Assembly: GCA_900552985.1 (NCBI GenBank)
Contig: USBP01000070.1
Location: 1 to 7,078 of the forward strand
Reading direction: 5' to 3'
Source: an uncultured Oscillospiraceae bacterium
GTDB taxonomy: Bacteria; Bacillota; Clostridia; Oscillospirales; Acutalibacteraceae
DNA length: 7,078 nucleotides
This document shows, piece by piece, positions 4,339 to 7,078 of the stretch. The notes beneath the pieces were generated by a model that saw only the letters and a program-made list of their open reading frames with translations, ran no database searches and was not told the DNA's origin. Position 1 is the first letter of the stretch; each line of letters begins with the position of its first letter. Position numbers and translations under genes: made by a program.

Positions 4339-6108
4339 ATGCCCGCTTTGCTCAGCAATGAATTTTTGCAGGAATTACGCTCTAAAATTGATATTGAAGA
4401 AGTGGTCGCGCCGTATGTCCGGCTCCGCCGCAGCGGCCGCACTTATTCGGGCCTGTGCCCCTTTCACAATGAAAAAACCCCTTCCTTCACCGTGTATCCG
4501 GAAACGCAGTCCTTTTACTGCTTTGGCTGCGGCGCGGGAGGCGATGCAATCACCTTTGTGCGCCGTATGGAAAACCTGGATTATATGGAGGCGGTCAAAA
4601 GCCTGGCGGACCGGGTGGGGCTTGCTCTGCCGCAGGATGGCTATGACGACACGCTGATGAAGCAGCGCCGCCGTATGCTGGAGGCAAACCGCGAGGCGGC
4701 CCGCTATTTTCATGAAACGCTTTTTACTCCGGAGGGGGAGGCGGCCCTCGCCTATTTGCAGGGCCGCGGGCTGACCGCAAAAATGATCCGCCATTTTGGG
4801 CTCGGCTGCGCGCCAAACCGATGGGACGGCCTAATGCGCCATATGCGGCAAAAGGGCTACTCCGATGCAGAGCTTGTAAGCGCAAACCTTGCGCGGCGCA
4901 GTGAAAAAAACGGGCGCGTCTCCTGCTATGACAACTTCCGAAACCGAATGATGATCCCAATCATTGACCTGCGCGGCAACGTGATTGCCTTTGGCGGCCG
5001 TGTGTTGGATGATTCCAAGCCCAAATATGTCAACACGTCCGACACACTGGTTTATAAAAAGAGCCAGGCGATTTTCGCGCTGAATTTTGCAAAGGTTGCA
5101 AACGACGGGAAGCTGATTCTCGCAGAGGGATATATGGATGTGATCGCCTACCATCAGGCGGGCTTTACCAATGCCGTAGCCTGTTTGGGCACAGCGCTGA
5201 CCCGCGAGCAGGCGCGTCTGCTCTCCCGCTATGCACAGGAGGTCATCCTCTCCTACGACGCCGACGGCGCCGGCCAGGAGGCGACCCGCCGCGCCATCGG
5301 CATCTTTAACGAAATCGGCATGAAACTGCGTGTGCTGCGGCTGACCGGCGGCAAGGATCCGGATGAGATCCTGCGCAAATACGGCCCTGACCGGCTGCGC
5401 GATCTGATCGAGGGCGCTGCAAACGACGTGGAGTACCGTATTTTACGGGAGCGCGAAAAATTTGATCTTTCCTCGCCGGATGGCAAGGTCGGTTTTCTTT
5501 CCGCCGCCGTCAACGTTCTCTCGCAGGTGGATAACTCCATTGAGCGGGATGTTTACGCGGGCAAGCTTGCCTCCGAGCTGGAGGTCGGGAAGGACGCTAT
5601 TCTCACCCAGCTCCGCCGGGTGATGCGCTCACGCCGCCGTTCACAGGAAAAAACGGCGATACGCGCGGTGCAGCAGCTGGATACTTCCCCCAGGAATACG
5701 GTCAACCCGGAAAGAAGCCGCCACTTGCGGGCCGCCCGGGCGGAGGAGGCTTTGATTGCAACGCTGATGCGCAACCCGGATTTTTTGCCCAAAATCGAGA
5801 ACAGGGTGGCGCCGGAGGATTTTCTCACCGATTTTAACCGCCGCGTGTTCAGCGCTGTGTGCGCCCTCATTCACGAGGGAAGCACGCCGGAGCTTGCCCT
5901 GCTCTCCTCCAGCTTTACACCGGAGGAAATGGGCGCCGTTTCAGCGATTCTGGCACGCGGTCCGGCAGTCAGCAATACCGTCGCGGAATGCGACGATTGT
6001 ATAAAAGTGCTCTCTGAGGAAAAAGCTAAGCTTGAAACAGTCGACCCCGCTACCGCGAGCGACGACGAATTTCTGGCGCTTTTCCAAAAAAAGAGCGGCG
6101 CGCCGTAG
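4339..6108 (+). CDS. dnaG: DNA primase
   Basis: The primase synthesises short RNA primers for Okazaki fragments and leading-strand initiation, working with the replicative helicase at the fork. From ATG 4339 the product is 589 aa, close to other DnaG proteins; TTG 4348 is an alternative start. The N-terminal CHC2 zinc-binding domain has C40-P-F-H43 and C61-F-G-C64-G. The catalytic core follows, with the conserved G-R-V-L-D-D-S-K-P-K-Y-V-N-T segment. The TOPRIM domain has A-E263-G-Y-M-D267 and Y-D307-A-D309-G-A-G, whose acidic residues bind the catalytic metals. The C-terminal part, from about residue 465, has E-E-A-L-I-A-T-L-M and fits the helicase-interaction domain. The frame is open upstream to 4042, but that part overlaps dgt and is not protein-like. 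dgt precedes it by 10 bp and rpoD follows after 107 bp, the macromolecular-synthesis arrangement. All key residues are present. Confidence 0.97.
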   Translation: MPALLSNEFLQELRSKIDIEEVVAPYVRLRRSGRTYSGLCPFHNEKTPSFTVYPETQSFYCFGCGAGGDAITFVRRMENLDYMEAVKSLADRVGLALPQDGYDDTLMKQRRRMLEANREAARYFHETLFTPEGEAALAYLQGRGLTAKMIRHFGLGCAPNRWDGLMRHMRQKGYSDAELVSANLARRSEKNGRVSCYDNFRNRMMIPIIDLRGNVIAFGGRVLDDSKPKYVNTSDTLVYKKSQAIFALNFAKVANDGKLILAEGYMDVIAYHQAGFTNAVACLGTALTREQARLLSRYAQEVILSYDADGAGQEATRRAIGIFNEIGMKLRVLRLTGGKDPDEILRKYGPDRLRDLIEGAANDVEYRILREREKFDLSSPDGKVGFLSAAVNVLSQVDNSIERDVYAGKLASELEVGKDAILTQLRRVMRSRRRSQEKTAIRAVQQLDTSPRNTVNPERSRHLRAARAEEALIATLMRNPDFLPKIENRVAPEDFLTDFNRRVFSAVCALIHEGSTPELALLSSSFTPEEMGAVSAILARGPAVSNTVAECDDCIKVLSEEKAKLETVDPATASDDEFLALFQKKSGAP

Positions 6109-6215
6109 GTCTGCCCCTCCTGCGGGACGGTTGGAAAATACATAGGGTGTAGGGTTGCCGCCGGTGTATGCTTGCCTCTTGCTCCGGCGCGTGTGAAAGG
6201 ATGGTTACTTTTATT
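6109..6215 (+). promoter_or_regulatory. dnaG-rpoD intergenic leader with inverted repeat
   Basis: These 107 bp separate the primase and sigma factor genes. CGCCGG (6159-6164) and CCGGCG (6184-6189) form a 6-bp inverted repeat with a 19-nt loop. It ends about 10 nt before the AAAGGA (6196-6201) that is the best ribosome-binding site for rpoD. There is no T-run, so it is not an intrinsic terminator. No convincing internal promoter was found by eye. The structure could affect rpoD translation or mRNA processing, but that is inference. Confidence 0.35.
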
Positions 6216-7078
6216 ATGGAAAACACAGACAAAAAGCTGTCGGTGAAAAGCCTGCTGGATAAGGGCAAGGCAAACGGCCGTTTAACAACGCATGAAATCG
6301 ATGCGGCCATTGTGGAAATGGATATGGATGTGGAGGAGCTGGACAAGCTCTATGACACAATCGAAAGCCAAAATATTGAAATCATCGACGACCTTAACGA
6401 CGTTTCATTGGACGTGATGGCCTTTGAAACACCGGATATGCCAAAAACCTCCGACGCGGATCTCTCTCTGGGCGTTGACAATAAAAACATCGCCATGGAT
6501 GACCCTGTCAAGGTATATCTCAAAGAGATCGGTCGTGTACCGCTGCTGAGCAGCGAGGAGGAGATTGACCTTGCCATTCGGATCAGCGAAAACGACCCTG
6601 TCGCCAAGCAGCGCCTTGCAGAGGCAAACCTCCGCCTGGTGGTGAGCATTGCCAAGCGCTATGTCGGGCGCGGGATGCAGTTCCTCGACCTGATCCAGGA
6701 GGGAAACCTGGGTCTGATTAAAGCTGTGGATAAATTTGACTACACCAAGGGCTTCAAATTTTCCACCTACGCCACCTGGTGGATCCGGCAGGCGATTACC
6801 CGTGCAATTGCGGATCAGGCGCGTACCATCCGCATTCCGGTGCATATGGTAGAAACAATCAATAAGGTCAAGAAGACCAACAGCCAGCTGCTGCATAAAA
6901 ACGGCCGGGACCCGACGGCAGAGGAAATTGCCGGAGAGCTGGATATGCCCGTGGATAAGGTGCGCGAGATTCTGCGCGTCGCGCAGGAGCCCGTCTCGCT
7001 GGAAACCCCCATCGGCGAGGAGGAGGACAGCCATCTGGGCGATTTCATCCAGGACGATCAGGTGACTGTACCGGCAGA
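6216..7078 (+). CDS. rpoD: Primary RNA polymerase sigma factor (RpoD/SigA), 3' end beyond window
   Basis: This is the housekeeping sigma-70 factor, which directs RNA polymerase to -10/-35 promoters. The frame starts at ATG 6216 and is still open at the right edge, giving 287 complete codons. An in-frame ATG at 6201 would overlap the AAAGGA site (6196-6201), so 6216 is preferred, although its 14-nt spacing is long. A region 1.1-like segment fills about residues 8-55, followed by an acidic linker. Region 1.2 begins at D95[11 protein letters not shown]. Regions 2.1-2.4 include N138[12 protein letters not shown]158-L-I-Q-E-G-N-L-G-L, and F182[12 protein letters not shown]188-W189 take part in -10 melting and recognition. 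Region 3 continues to the edge. Region 4, which reads the -35, lies outside. The long non-conserved insert of proteobacterial RpoD between regions 1.2 and 2 is absent, as is usual in Bacillota. Confidence 0.96.
   Translation, partial: MENTDKKLSVKSLLDKGKANGRLTTHEIDAAIVEMDMDVEELDKLYDTIESQNIEIIDDLNDVSLDVMAFETPDMPKTSDADLSLGVDNKNIAMDDPVKVYLKEIGRVPLLSSEEEIDLAIRISENDPVAKQRLAEANLRLVVSIAKRYVGRGMQFLDLIQEGNLGLIKAVDKFDYTKGFKFSTYATWWIRQAITRAIADQARTIRIPVHMVETINKVKKTNSQLLHKNGRDPTAEEIAGELDMPVDKVREILRVAQEPVSLETPIGEEEDSHLGDFIQDDQVTVPA

Noticed and set aside
3264..4727. Exact 16-nt repeat ATGAAACGCTTTTTAC at 3264 and again near 4712 inside dnaG
   Set aside because: The copies lie in different contexts and reading frames, and the match ends abruptly. 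One copy is plain dnaG coding sequence. It is more likely chance than a regulatory repeat.
6405..7034. Long open frame antisense to rpoD (209 aa)
   Set aside because: It is a shadow of the rpoD coding frame, which has clear sigma-70 motifs. It has no recognisable domains and no ribosome-binding site of note.

Overview
The window looks like chromosomal housekeeping DNA from a moderately GC-rich Bacillota, most likely class Clostridia. The evidence is the dGTPase-like gene, dnaG and primary sigma factor in one co-directional run, a compact primary sigma factor, strong purine-rich Shine-Dalgarno sites, and a DUF3842 gene next to a PHP-domain gene. No mobile element, CRISPR array, tRNA or rRNA was seen. 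The genus cannot be told from this window.

Left part, minus strand (1-837): a DUF3842 protein gene is followed 17 bp later by a PHP-domain metal-dependent phosphoesterase gene that runs off the left edge. They look like one transcription unit. A candidate promoter lies at 1072-1101, with a 16-bp dyad filling its spacer. The implied leader is about 230 nt long and carries a strong GC hairpin.

Middle (838-2310): a divergent intergenic region leads to a plus-strand aminoglycoside-phosphotransferase/choline-kinase-like gene (1191-2164). This gene is split by a -1 frameshift near 1530-1568. Its catalytic Asp, catalytic-loop Asn and metal-binding Asp have also been replaced, so it is a pseudokinase, a decaying gene, or both.

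Right part, plus strand (2240-7078): rpmE (bL31, zinc-binding form) has a clear extended -10 promoter and a strong intrinsic terminator. Then come a YigZ/IMPACT-family gene, a dGTPase-like HD phosphohydrolase, the primase dnaG, and the 5' two thirds or so of rpoD/sigA, cut by the right edge. The last three form a Clostridia-style version of the macromolecular-synthesis operon: dNTP pool control, replication priming and housekeeping transcription. The dgt-dnaG junction is only 10 bp, while rpoD has a 107-bp leader with an inverted repeat.

No clearly new multi-gene system is present. The points most worth a second look are the catalytically degenerate, frameshifted kinase, the DUF3842-PHP pair with its long leader and operator-like dyad, and the terminator that abuts the ribosome-binding site of the YigZ-family gene.
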